From assembly GCF_001870675.1 (NCBI RefSeq), contig NZ_MEHT01000009.1, positions 337,357-401,356 on the forward strand: 64,000 nucleotides of DNA, given 5' to 3'. The stretch is from Roseinatronobacter thiooxidans. Its GTDB lineage: Bacteria > Pseudomonadota > Alphaproteobacteria > Rhodobacterales > Rhodobacteraceae. The position numbers were made by a program, and so were the translations under genes. This document shows positions 17,639 to 26,407 of the stretch, piece after piece. Position 1 is the first letter of the stretch; each line of letters begins with the position of its first letter. The notes beneath the pieces were generated by a model, which saw nothing but the letters and a program-made list of their open reading frames with translations, made no database searches and was not told the DNA's origin.

Positions 17639-19579
17639 TTAGCGGCAGGTGCTTGCGACACGGATCTTGTCGCAAGCGGCGGACTGGTCGCTATGCGCGG
17701 TCTTGTCCCAGTAAAACGGTGCCGTGATCAGTTCATACAAAGCCTTGTACACTGCCAGCACAGCCAGCGGGAAATAGCCATGCAATGCAGGCAGCCACAC
17801 GCGCAGATGGTGATGCGCCCGCGATCTGAGCGCCATCAGGCCCACACTGATGGTTACCGCCTCTGCCAGCAAAAAAACCGTCACAAACGCGATCATGACC
17901 CCTGAGCCAAATTGCGCATGCAGCGGATGACCCAAGCCCAGCATCATCAGCCAGAAGCTCCATAACAAAGGGGCCAGCATGAATTGCACCAAAGTGCCCA
18001 GAAACAGCACCTGAACCCCGAAAAACCGCCACGCGCCCAGTTGGTCCCACAATTGGCGGGGGGCGCGCATATGCACAAGCCATGTGACCGCATAGCCCTT
18101 CAGCCAGCGCGAGCGCTGCTTGACCCAAGGGATGGGGCGGCAATTTGCCTCTTCCAGCGTGACGGTGTCGAGAAGCTGCGTGTAATAGCCATGCCGCGCC
18201 AGACGAATGCCCAGATCGGCATCTTCGGTCACATTATGCGCATCCCATCCGCCCAAAGCCTCCAGGATGTCGCGGCGGAAAAACAGCGTGGTGCCACCCA
18301 AGGGCACTGCCAGCCCAAGGCGCTGCATTCCCGGCAGGATGATTCGGAACCATGTAGCATATTCAATGGCGAAACAGCGCGACAGCCAGTTTTTGCGCGG
18401 GTTGTAAAAATCCAGAACCCCTTGCACACAGGCAAGGTTCGGGGGGCCGTTCTGGAAACAGCGCACCACTTTATGTATCTGCCCCGGCTCTGGCGCATCT
18501 TCGGCGTCATAAACCCCGATAATGGACCCCCGCGCGAATAACATGGCGTAATTCAAGGCGCGCGGTTTGGTCTTGAGCGGCGCATCCGGCACAGGAATCA
18601 CACGCATCCAGCGCGGCAGCTTGCATGCCGCCAGTGCATCGCGGGTCGGGTGGTCATGCTCTTCCACGACCAACAGAATATCCAGCACTTCGCGCGGCCA
18701 TGTCAACCGCGACAGCCGGTTGATCAGACGCGGCACGACCAGAGGTTCATTATGCAGCGGCACAAGAATGGACACGACCGGCTTTCGCTGGCGGACAAGT
18801 TGCGTGACAGGGGCAATGGGCATGCCACGCGCGGTGCGATGGGTATGGACAGCAATGGCCGCCGCGATCTTGAGCAGCGCGTTGATCAGCAAAAAGAAAG
18901 TTGCCACCAATGTCAGCACCAGCAAGGTGGTCAGAGGGGCAAGGCAGGCCAGAACCGCAAGGGTCACAAGCCCCAGACAGAGCACATTTCCAAACCAGCG
19001 CGTGTGCATCTTGCGGCAGCTCTCTGCCTCTGCGACGCAGGTTTCTGCCCAAAGTTTCAATCGGTTGCGGCGTGTTTTTAACACAGTTTCGTGCAAGTCC
19101 CCCTCGCTGATGGTGACCATGGCAATATGGCCGAACCGTGCTTCAAGTTCACTGCGGCACTGGTCAAACTGGGCGGGCCGCGCGCAGGCAATCACCGTCA
19201 CATCGCCCGCGCGATACCAAGGCAGGCATTGCAGTTGCAAACAACGATGCACGCCAAGCCGGTCGATCAAGCGCGGGTCGGGCAAAGGCTGCGCACGCGT
19301 GAAAAAGCTGGTATTATACTGGCGTGCAAGGGCGGCAAGCAAATGGTCCTCGCTGATAAGGTCGCGCGCGATCAGGATATCACCCAGAAAGCCGACCTGC
19401 CGCGACTGGGTTTCCAGCGCGCGCAACAGATCGTCATTTGTGACACATCCCATCTCCAGCAAAATCTGGCCCAGCGGTTTGCGTGGCGTGTCGCGCTTGC
19501 GCCGGACAACAAGTTCCAGCAAAGGCGCTGCGTGCCCCTGCAAGCTTCTGCACTGATCGAATGCCACGCTCTGCCCCAT
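17639..19579 (-). CDS. Membrane glycosyltransferase family 2 protein with GspE-type N-terminal domain
   Basis: The protein is 646 aa. Residues ~36-95 (KPLGQILLEMGCVTNDDLLRA onwards) resemble the N-terminal domain of type II secretion/pilus ATPases (GspE-N). Two membrane spans (~180-230) and a GT2 domain follow. The GT2 domain has VSILVPLHNEP, VYDAEDAPEPGQ (nucleotide-sugar/metal binding), NVTEDADLGIRLARHGY (catalytic TED) and QRSRWLKG (Q-x-x-R-W). About three C-terminal spans end the protein. The Q-x-x-R-W motif is that of processive, cellulose-synthase-like enzymes. ATG 19579 is preferred; the frame stays open to 19810. Sugar and product are unknown. Confidence 0.8.
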   Translation of the reverse strand: MGQSVAFDQCRSLQGHAAPLLELVVRRKRDTPRKPLGQILLEMGCVTNDDLLRALETQSRQVGFLGDILIARDLISEDHLLAALARQYNTSFFTRAQPLPDPRLIDRLGVHRCLQLQCLPWYRAGDVTVIACARPAQFDQCRSELEARFGHIAMVTISEGDLHETVLKTRRNRLKLWAETCVAEAESCRKMHTRWFGNVLCLGLVTLAVLACLAPLTTLLVLTLVATFFLLINALLKIAAAIAVHTHRTARGMPIAPVTQLVRQRKPVVSILVPLHNEPLVVPRLINRLSRLTWPREVLDILLVVEEHDHPTRDALAACKLPRWMRVIPVPDAPLKTKPRALNYAMLFARGSIIGVYDAEDAPEPGQIHKVVRCFQNGPPNLACVQGVLDFYNPRKNWLSRCFAIEYATWFRIILPGMQRLGLAVPLGGTTLFFRRDILEALGGWDAHNVTEDADLGIRLARHGYYTQLLDTVTLEEANCRPIPWVKQRSRWLKGYAVTWLVHMRAPRQLWDQLGAWRFFGVQVLFLGTLVQFMLAPLLWSFWLMMLGLGHPLHAQFGSGVMIAFVTVFLLAEAVTISVGLMALRSRAHHHLRVWLPALHGYFPLAVLAVYKALYELITAPFYWDKTAHSDQSAACDKIRVASTCR

Positions 19580-19701
19580 CACCCGCCCCGGATACCTCTG
19601 GCGATTAGATAGGCGAATGGTAAACAATGCCTTAACGCTGGCGCGGGTTTTCAGGCGGTTTGCACAGATGCCCGCCTGCCCAAAGGCCGGATTGGCGCCG
19701 C

Positions 19702-20310
19702 CTAGTCTTGAAAAACCTTGGCGGCCAGAAGGACACGCGCAAAGGCCGTCACCAGACATAACACCGCAAACCCCAAGGCAAGCGGCACGAATGCGGCTGG
19801 AAACAGGCAAAGTAGCAGGAAAAACACAATCGTTTCCGTGCCTTCCAGCAGCCCACCTGTAAAATACAAAGATTTGACGCCATGCGCATCAGAACGCATC
19901 TTCTGCTTTTCTGCCAGCACCGCAAAGCCCAGAAATGACCCCGCATTGACATAGAAACTCAGCAGCAAGAACGCCCCGACAACGCCATGCGACTGCGGGT
20001 CCAGCATGATAAAGGCCAAGGGAATGGCTGCGTAAAAAACATAGTCGCAGGTAATGTCGAGATAGCCGCCAAAATCTGTCACGCCGCGCACGCGCGCAAC
20101 GGCCCCGTCCAGCCCATCGGCCAGACGCGACGCCAGAATAAACAACACCGCCAGAATGAAGGCTTCAAAAACAATGGCCAGCGCCGCTGCCAGCCCCAAG
20201 GCCAACCCCGCAAGCGTGACCATATTCGCACTGAACCCCATCAACGCAAACTGCCGCCCCAACCTGTTCAGGGGCGGATCGATGAAGGGTCTGATGTGAC
20301 GGTCCAGCAT
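19702..20310 (-). CDS. CDP-alcohol phosphatidyltransferase family protein
   Basis: This is a 202-aa integral membrane enzyme of the phospholipid-synthesis family. The catalytic motif is intact: DGLDGAVARVRGVTDFGGYL followed by D, which fits D-G-x2-A-R-x8-G-x3-D-x3-D with the start of the motif at about residue 66. Five to six hydrophobic segments surround it. It could make phosphatidylglycerol-, phosphatidylcholine- or inositol-type lipids; the substrate cannot be told from sequence alone. It precedes the glycosyltransferase gene by 122 bp in the same direction. Confidence 0.85.
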   Translation of the reverse strand: MLDRHIRPFIDPPLNRLGRQFALMGFSANMVTLAGLALGLAAALAIVFEAFILAVLFILASRLADGLDGAVARVRGVTDFGGYLDITCDYVFYAAIPLAFIMLDPQSHGVVGAFLLLSFYVNAGSFLGFAVLAEKQKMRSDAHGVKSLYFTGGLLEGTETIVFFLLLCLFPAAFVPLALGFAVLCLVTAFARVLLAAKVFQD

Positions 20311-20589
20311 CTGTTTTTACGCACTTGCCTATAGGGCTATATCGGTCATACGTTCCGAGACGATCAAGAGTTTCAAATAAACCTGTCTTTCGTGTCAGAA
20401 TTTGCCGCAAAGATATGGCTTGGCAAAATACCATCCCCTCTGGCTTGGCAAGGGAGTATCGCACATATCGCGGATTTGCCAATGCCGCTGCATATCTCGC
20501 GCGCTATGGCAGGCGCCCGCGCCATTGACCAATCGCGCGGCCCTGACTACCACTTGCGCAATACCGGCCAGAACCCCAAGGACACCCCC

Positions 20590-22401
20590 ATGTTTCAGAC
20601 TTTTGCTGCCTCGACCCGCCCGGAAGACGGCCCGCCGCGTCTGGCGGCGCTGCGCGCAAATCTGCGGGCGGCAGGGGTGGATGGCTATATTCTGCCGCGT
20701 GCAGATGCGCACCAGGGGGAATATGTCGCAGCCTGTGATGAGCGGCTGTCCTGGCTGACAGGATTTACCGGCTCGGCAGGGTTCTGCATCGTATTGCCGG
20801 ACCGCGCAGGGCTGTTTGTGGACGGGCGCTACCGTGTGCAGGCGCGGCTGCAATGCGCGCCCGATTTCACCCCTGTGAACTGGCCCGAGACAGCGCCCGC
20901 CACATGGCTGCGCGACGCCTGCCCCAATGGGGCGGTCATCGGCTTTGACCCGTGGTTGCACACACCAACTGAAATCGAGACATTGACCAAGGGGCTGGAG
21001 GGCAGCAACATTGGTCTGCGCCGCATGTCCAACCAGATTGATCCCCTTTGGACAGACCGGCCTGCCCCCCCCATGGCCCCTGCGCGGCCCTACCCCGAAC
21101 ACCTTGCGGGCCTGTCATCAATCGAGAAACGCGCCAATCTGGGCCAGACCCTGACGCAGAACGGCCAGCGCGCGGCGGTTCTGACCCAGCCTGACAGTAT
21201 CTGCTGGCTGCTGAACATTCGCGGCGCAGACCTGCCGCGCCTGCCTGTTTTGCAAGGCTTTGCCATTGTCCATGAAGATGGCCGCGTCGATCTGTATACT
21301 GCCCCTTCAAAATGCGCGGGGTTGGAATGGGATGACGGCGTGCATATTCGCCCGACCGAGGCCTTTGCGCCCGCATTGCGCAGCTTGTCCGGCCCTGTCC
21401 GGCTGGACAAGGGAACCGTGCCGCTGGCTGTGGTTGATCTGTTGCAAGAAGGCAATGTCGAGATTGCCTATATGCAAGACCCCTGCCTGATGCCCAAGGC
21501 CCGCAAAACGGGCGCGGAACTGGCCAGCGCGCGGGCCGCGCATCTGCGCGACGGGGCCGCGATGGTGGAATTTCTGTGCTGGCTGGACAGGCAGGCCAGC
21601 GCGCTGCTGAAAAACCCGGATCATATTGTGACCGAGATTGACGTCGCACGCCATCTGGAACAGTGCCGCGTGGCAACTGGCCTGCTGGAAGACCTGAGTT
21701 TTGACACGATCGCTGGCTCTGGCCCCAATGGCGCGATTGTGCATTACCGCGTGACCGAAGACACCAACCGCCGCCTGTTGCCCGGTGATCTGATGCTGGT
21801 CGATTCGGGCGGGCAATATCTGGACGGGACCACCGACATCACCCGCACCATCGCCATTGGGCCTGTCGGCACGCTGGAAGTGGAGTGTTTCACCCGTGTG
21901 CTGCAAGGCATGATCGCTATATCGCGCGCGCGCTTCCCGCGCGGGGTGGCGGGCAGCCATCTGGATGCGCTGGCGCGCTATCCGCTATGGCTGGCGGGTC
22001 ATGATTACGACCATGGCACAGGGCATGGCGTGGGGGCGTTTCTATCTGTCCATGAAGGGCCGCAACGCCTGTCGCGGATCAGCACTGTGCCGCTTGCCGA
22101 AGGAATGATCCTGTCGAACGAGCCGGGCTATTACCGCGAAGGAAGATTCGGCATCCGCATCGAGAACCTGATCGCCGTGCGCAAAGGCGCGGCACCAGAG
22201 GGGGGCGATGCCCGCGACTGGCTGGAATTCGAAACCCTGACCCTTGCGCCGATTGATCGCAGGCTGATACAGGTCAGCATGCTAAGCGCAGATGAACGTG
22301 CATGGCTTGACGCCTATCATGCCCGCGTGGCAGTTTTGCTGTCGCCTCTGGTCAGTGGCCCAACCGCTGTCTGGCTACAAACGGCCTGTCAACCGATCTA
22401 A
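20590..22401 (+). CDS. pepP: Xaa-Pro aminopeptidase (M24 family, long form)
   Basis: This 603-aa metallopeptidase removes N-terminal residues preceding proline. It has the three-domain layout of long aminopeptidase P: two creatinase-like N-terminal domains (RADAHQGEYVAACDERLSWL, GFTGSAGFCIV) and a pita-bread catalytic domain. Metal ligands lie in VDSGGQYLDGTTDITRT, GHGVGAFLSVHEGPQ, NEPGYYREGRFGIRIENL and a final Glu. ATG 20590 (MFQTFAASTRPEDG) is chosen; upstream in-frame sequence to 20392 is not family-like. It is divergent from the phosphatidyltransferase gene across a 279-bp gap. Confidence 0.92.
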   Translation: MFQTFAASTRPEDGPPRLAALRANLRAAGVDGYILPRADAHQGEYVAACDERLSWLTGFTGSAGFCIVLPDRAGLFVDGRYRVQARLQCAPDFTPVNWPETAPATWLRDACPNGAVIGFDPWLHTPTEIETLTKGLEGSNIGLRRMSNQIDPLWTDRPAPPMAPARPYPEHLAGLSSIEKRANLGQTLTQNGQRAAVLTQPDSICWLLNIRGADLPRLPVLQGFAIVHEDGRVDLYTAPSKCAGLEWDDGVHIRPTEAFAPALRSLSGPVRLDKGTVPLAVVDLLQEGNVEIAYMQDPCLMPKARKTGAELASARAAHLRDGAAMVEFLCWLDRQASALLKNPDHIVTEIDVARHLEQCRVATGLLEDLSFDTIAGSGPNGAIVHYRVTEDTNRRLLPGDLMLVDSGGQYLDGTTDITRTIAIGPVGTLEVECFTRVLQGMIAISRARFPRGVAGSHLDALARYPLWLAGHDYDHGTGHGVGAFLSVHEGPQRLSRISTVPLAEGMILSNEPGYYREGRFGIRIENLIAVRKGAAPEGGDARDWLEFETLTLAPIDRRLIQVSMLSADERAWLDAYHARVAVLLSPLVSGPTAVWLQTACQPI

Positions 22402-22492
22402 CCGCGCTGCTTGTGCGCATTTGCCCGCTTTGCCTTTGGCTGCAAAGCCTGCAATAGTGCCGCCAACCGATAACCGAGAGGAAAAAAGCAAG

Positions 22493-22831
22493 ATGAGTAA
22501 TGTCAGGATCTATCCAGCCGCTGGCACATGGGTTGTTCGTGCCAACGGGGCGGTTATCGGCGAAAGCACCCGCGCATTGGAATTGCTGCAACGGGATTTC
22601 CCTTTCGTCATCTATTTCCCGCGCGACGATATCGCGGCGGCCGTACTGGACGCATCAGACCGGCCCTTTATCTGCGATGACAGGGGTGCCGGCGTGCATT
22701 TTCACATCTCCAGCCCCGAGGGTGTGATTCAGAATGCGGCCTATAGCCTGACCGAACCCACCGCCGAGGCTGCGCAACTGCGCGAATATCTTGCCTTTGA
22801 CGCAGGCAAGGTGACGGTCGAGCGCGTCTGA
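22493..22831 (+). CDS. DUF427 domain-containing protein
   Basis: The 112-aa protein begins MSNVRIYPAAGTWVVRANGA and contains YFPRDDIAAAVL and an acidic aromatic core, matching DUF427. No function is established for the family. The start is set by AGAGGAAAA just upstream of ATG 22493. The 90-bp gap from pepP has no hairpin, so co-transcription is possible. A strong terminator follows at 22864. Confidence 0.85.
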   Translation: MSNVRIYPAAGTWVVRANGAVIGESTRALELLQRDFPFVIYFPRDDIAAAVLDASDRPFICDDRGAGVHFHISSPEGVIQNAAYSLTEPTAEAAQLREYLAFDAGKVTVERV

Positions 22832-22863
22832 TCTGGCCAAGACTGCCAAGCAGAGCAGGGAAA

Positions 22864-22885
22864 GGGGCCTTTTGGCCCCCTTTTT
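22864..22885 (+). terminator. Rho-independent terminator after the DUF427 gene
   Basis: GGGGCC (22864-22869), loop TTTT, GGCCCC (22874-22879), then C and TTTTT (22881-22885). The preceding AAA makes it a possible terminator for the opposite strand as well; the convergent aroB stop codon begins at the last T. Confidence 0.88.
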
Positions 22886-24006
22886 CATGGCCTTGCGGCC
22901 AATGCCTCACTCAGAACACTAAGTAGCAGATCGCCGGGAACATCGTCACACACAAAGGCCTGACCGATTTCGCGCGCAAGAATGAACCGCAAGCGCCCGT
23001 CCTGCACCTTTTTATCCTGCGCCATAAGCGCGACCAGCGCCGCGGCATCGGGCAGATCGCCCGCAATATCGGCCAGGTCCGTTGCCATGCCCATGGCGCG
23101 CAAATGCGCGCGCACGCGGCTTGGGGTTTCCTGTGCGCACAGGCCCATGCGCGCCGACACTTCAAAGGCCAGCGCGCAGCCAATCGCCACCCCCTCGCCA
23201 TGCAGCAGACGGTCGCAATAGCCGGTCGCGGCCTCTAGCGCGTGGCAGAAGGTGTGGCCAAGGTTCAGAAGCGCGCGCTCTCCCTGTTCGGTTTCGTCAC
23301 GCGCGACAATGCCTGCCTTCATCTCGACCGAGCGGCGCACTGCGTAGTGCCGCGCGCTTTTGTCGCCGCGCGCCAGTGCCGGGCCATTTACTTCCAGCCA
23401 CTCGAAAAACGCGGCATCCCCCAGCAGACCGTATTTCACCACTTCGCCGTAACCGGCCAGAAAATCGCGCTTTGGCAGGCTGTCCAGCAAGTCGATATCG
23501 GCCAGCACCAGACTGGGCTGGTGAAACGCCCCCACAAGGTTCTTGCCGTGACGCGTATTTATGCCGGTCTTGCCCCCGACAGAACTGTCCACCTGCGCCA
23601 GAAGCGATGTCGGCACTTGCACAAACCGCACGCCGCGGCGCAGGATTGCGGCGGCAAACCCGCCCAGATCACCAATCACACCGCCGCCCAAAGCCACAAC
23701 CACATCGCGTCGCTCGACCTTTTCATCCAGCAACCATTCAACAGACTCGCGCAGGCCGTCCCAGCTTTTGGTTCCTTCACCCGGTGTCAGCGCATGTGCG
23801 GAACTGGCAATGCCCTGCGCCGACAATCCCGCCTGCAAGTTTTCCAGATGCAAGCCCGCCACGCGGCTTTCAGTCAGCACCGCGACACGCGGGCGCGCCA
23901 GAAAAGGCTGCATCAGCGCACCCGCCTGTGCCACCAAACCCTGCCCGATCACCACATCATAGGCACGCGCACCCAAGGGCACATGCACCCGGTCAATCTG
24001 CGTCAT
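22885..24006 (-). CDS. aroB: 3-dehydroquinate synthase
   Basis: AroB carries out the second step of the shikimate pathway, converting DAHP to 3-dehydroquinate with NAD and Zn or Co. The 373-aa protein has VVALGGGVIGDLGGFAAAI and FVQVPTSLLAQVDSSVGGKT. It also has NLVGAFHQPSLVLADI, GYGEVVKYGLLGD and the metal-ligand region LNLGHTFCHALEAATGY with LLHGEGVAIG. ATG 24006 (MTQIDRVHVPLGAR) overlaps the aroK stop by 4 bp, so the two are coupled. Length is normal. Confidence 0.97.
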   Translation of the reverse strand: MTQIDRVHVPLGARAYDVVIGQGLVAQAGALMQPFLARPRVAVLTESRVAGLHLENLQAGLSAQGIASSAHALTPGEGTKSWDGLRESVEWLLDEKVERRDVVVALGGGVIGDLGGFAAAILRRGVRFVQVPTSLLAQVDSSVGGKTGINTRHGKNLVGAFHQPSLVLADIDLLDSLPKRDFLAGYGEVVKYGLLGDAAFFEWLEVNGPALARGDKSARHYAVRRSVEMKAGIVARDETEQGERALLNLGHTFCHALEAATGYCDRLLHGEGVAIGCALAFEVSARMGLCAQETPSRVRAHLRAMGMATDLADIAGDLPDAAALVALMAQDKKVQDGRLRFILAREIGQAFVCDDVPGDLLLSVLSEALAARP

Positions 24007-24548
24007 GTCGAAGCCCCTTCCAAAACATCTGCGCGCAAGGCCAATTGCGCCAACACAGCGCGCGCTGTATCGGCAATGGCATAGGCCGGTTGCGTTTCCA
24101 CCACCAGATCCGCCTTGGCATATACCGGCTCGCGCTGGGCCAGCAGTTGCGCAAGGGTCGCTTGCGGGTCGGATGTCATCAGCAAGGGTCGCGTCGGCTT
24201 TTGGCGCACCCGTGACCACAGCAGGTCCAGATCAGCCTTCAGCCAGACCGAAACCCCCAATTCCGAGATCATCTCGCGGGTCTGGGCGCGCAAGAATGCG
24301 CCGCCCCCCACGGACAACACACCGGGTTTGCCCCGCAACAGGCGGACAATCACTTCGGCTTCGCGGTCACGGAAAAACGCCTCGCCATCGCGTTCGAATA
24401 TCTCGGCAATGCTCATGGCGGCTGCGGCGACGATCTCTTCGTCCGAATCAAGGAAGGGCACAGCCAGCATGCGCGCCAGTTCTTTGCCCACAGCGGTCTT
24501 GCCTGCCCCCATCATACCAACAAGAACAACTGTCTTGTGCAGTTTCAT
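24003..24548 (-). CDS. aroK: Shikimate kinase
   Basis: AroK phosphorylates shikimate at the 3-OH. The 181-aa protein has a Walker A loop (LVGMMGAGKTAVGKELA), the shikimate-binding DSDEEI, the FRDREAEV region and GGGAFLR. The Arg-rich lid (RQKPTRPLL) is also present. Order and length are typical. It is the first gene of the aroK-aroB pair and is divergent from the 44-aa membrane-protein gene, with the promoters in the 144-bp gap. Confidence 0.96.
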   Translation of the reverse strand: MKLHKTVVLVGMMGAGKTAVGKELARMLAVPFLDSDEEIVAAAAMSIAEIFERDGEAFFRDREAEVIVRLLRGKPGVLSVGGGAFLRAQTREMISELGVSVWLKADLDLLWSRVRQKPTRPLLMTSDPQATLAQLLAQREPVYAKADLVVETQPAYAIADTARAVLAQLALRADVLEGAST

Positions 24549-24692
24549 GCCAGTATCGTGCCCCCGTCATTCAATTTTCAAGTTTTCGTGGCCTGTCTGT
24601 TTATTGTCGTGATATTGCGTCAATGTCGACCGGTAAACCCCCAGAGGCATGTTGCTTCAAAGAGGGGTGTGAATTCAGAAAGGCAGGCCCTA

Positions 24693-24827
24693 ATGCGCTA
24701 TATCTTCCGTTTCTTGCTGATGCTTGTCGTGCTGGCGGCGATTGCTGTCATTGCCTATGCCTATGTGGGCGACCTGACAGCCCAACGCACCACAATCGAG
24801 ACACCTGTAACGCTGGAAGTGAATTGA
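24693..24827 (+). CDS. 44-aa single-span membrane protein
   Basis: A very short protein beginning MRYIFRFLLMLVVLAAIAVI, i.e. one hydrophobic segment over residues ~4-26, with a short polar tail ending in LEVN. Its stop overlaps the start of the next gene (TTGA). It resembles small uncharacterised proteins found upstream of xerD in Rhodobacteraceae. Expression is inferred from position and the hydrophobic pattern; no function can be named. Confidence 0.6.
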   Translation: MRYIFRFLLMLVVLAAIAVIAYAYVGDLTAQRTTIETPVTLEVN

Positions 24828-26407
24828 GCACATATCCCTCAAAATATCTGGGCATTGGGCTGGCTGCGGCAGTATTGGGGGTCGCGCTCGCCCCCTCTGC
24901 CCATGCGCAGGAGATGGGCGCACCGCTTAGCGCGATTGACTGGCTGGAACGCGCGATGAGCGCGCCACTGCCGCAACACAGCACGGCCCCCCCACCGCCA
25001 CCGCCAGACGATACCCTCATCACCCTGCCCGCGCCGGGTTTCGAGGAAATCGCAAGCGCGCCGCTGGGCCGGTCAGAGCTGGAAACGACGGGTCTGTTCA
25101 CAGCCGAACGTGTGGGACTGCCGCGCGCCCTCTGGGGGCCGACACCAACCAGTGAGATTGTGGCAGCCATTGTCAGCCTGCCCGCCGACACGATGCCCGC
25201 CGCCGCGCGGCTGTCGCTGCGTCTGCTGATGGCCGAATTTGCGCCGCCCTTGCAAAACATCCCCGAGACACGCGGCGCACTGCTGCTGGCACGGGTCGAC
25301 AAGCTGGTGGAGCTGGGCGCTTTGGAACAGGCAGGGCAACTGATTGCCGCCGCCCCTGAAACAAGTGCGGCCCTGAATGCGCGCGCCTTCGACATTGCGC
25401 TGCTGCTGGGCGAGGAAGACCGCGCCTGCGCGCATATGAGCGGGCAGATCGCGGCACAGCACAGCCATTCTGCACAGATTTTCTGCATGGCCCGCCGGGG
25501 CGACTGGCAAAGCGCTTTTGCCAGTCTGCAAGTGGGCCGCGCGCTTGGCCTGCTGGACGAGAACGAAGCGGCCTTGCTGACGCGCTTTCTGGAAGAGGAA
25601 GAGGAAGAAGGCCAGATCACCCCCCCGGCCCAGATCACCCCCTTGGGATGGCGCATTATGGAGGCCTTGGGCGATCCGGTCACCACTGCCAGCCTGCCTG
25701 TGGCCTATGCCCATGCAGACCTGCGCGGCACCTCTGGCTGGCGCTCTCAGCTGGACGCGGCAGAGCGGCTGACCCGCGCAAGCGTGCTGGAGCCAAACCG
25801 CCTGCTGGGCCTGTATACGCAACGCCGCGCAGCGGCATCGGGCGGGCTGTGGGAACGTGTGCGCATCATCCAGCATCTGGAACGCGCGCTTCAGCAACGC
25901 AACGGGACCGCCATCGGCACAGCCCTGACCGAAGCATGGCCCCTTTTCGCCGCAGTCGAGCTGGAGGTGGCCTTTGCCCAGATGAAGGGCGAGGCATTGG
26001 CCAAAATCCCCTTGTCGGGTGCTGCGTCCGAAATCCTGTGGAAAATGCTGCTTTTGTCGCAAGAAAATGCAGCGCTTGCAGATGAGCTGGCACCCGATAC
26101 GGATTTGGGGCGTTTCATCATGGCGCTGGCCAAAGGCGCAGAGGTGCTTCCAGTATCGAGCGCGTCGATGGCCGGGGCCATTCATGCGGCTTTTTCCGAA
26201 CCTGATGTGCCGCAACAGGTGCAAGACCAGCTGGACGCGGGCGCATTGGGCCTGACATTGCTGGGTGCGCTGTCGCAGATCGCGGATGGGGCGGCAGGCG
26301 ATCTGCATGCCGCAACCCTTGGGTTGCAGCGCCTGCGCGCGCTGGGGCTGGACCCTGTCGCGCGCCAGATCGCCATCGAGCTGCTGTTGCTGGAACGGCG
26401 CGGATGA
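24824..26407 (+). CDS. Exported alpha-helical repeat-like protein of unknown function
   Basis: This is a 527-aa protein using a TTG start at 24824 with GGAAG upstream. It begins with a clear signal peptide (hydrophobic GIGLAAAVLGVALAPSAHA, cleavage near residue 28). A Pro-rich linker (PPPPPPDD) follows, and then almost entirely Leu/Ala-rich helices with the look of a TPR-type solenoid. An EEEEEE stretch lies near residue 260. No catalytic motif is seen. The frame stays open far upstream over aroK, but that part is antisense and is not counted. It overlaps both neighbours by 4 bp, so it is coupled to the 44-aa gene and xerD. Confidence 0.7.
   Translation: MSTYPSKYLGIGLAAAVLGVALAPSAHAQEMGAPLSAIDWLERAMSAPLPQHSTAPPPPPPDDTLITLPAPGFEEIASAPLGRSELETTGLFTAERVGLPRALWGPTPTSEIVAAIVSLPADTMPAAARLSLRLLMAEFAPPLQNIPETRGALLLARVDKLVELGALEQAGQLIAAAPETSAALNARAFDIALLLGEEDRACAHMSGQIAAQHSHSAQIFCMARRGDWQSAFASLQVGRALGLLDENEAALLTRFLEEEEEEGQITPPAQITPLGWRIMEALGDPVTTASLPVAYAHADLRGTSGWRSQLDAAERLTRASVLEPNRLLGLYTQRRAAASGGLWERVRIIQHLERALQQRNGTAIGTALTEAWPLFAAVELEVAFAQMKGEALAKIPLSGAASEILWKMLLLSQENAALADELAPDTDLGRFIMALAKGAEVLPVSSASMAGAIHAAFSEPDVPQQVQDQLDAGALGLTLLGALSQIADGAAGDLHAATLGLQRLRALGLDPVARQIAIELLLLERRG

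Noticed and set aside
24005..24823. Upstream extension of the exported 527-aa protein across aroK
   Set aside because: It is antisense to aroK and Arg/Pro-rich. The TTG at 24824 has a ribosome-binding site and gives a clean signal peptide.
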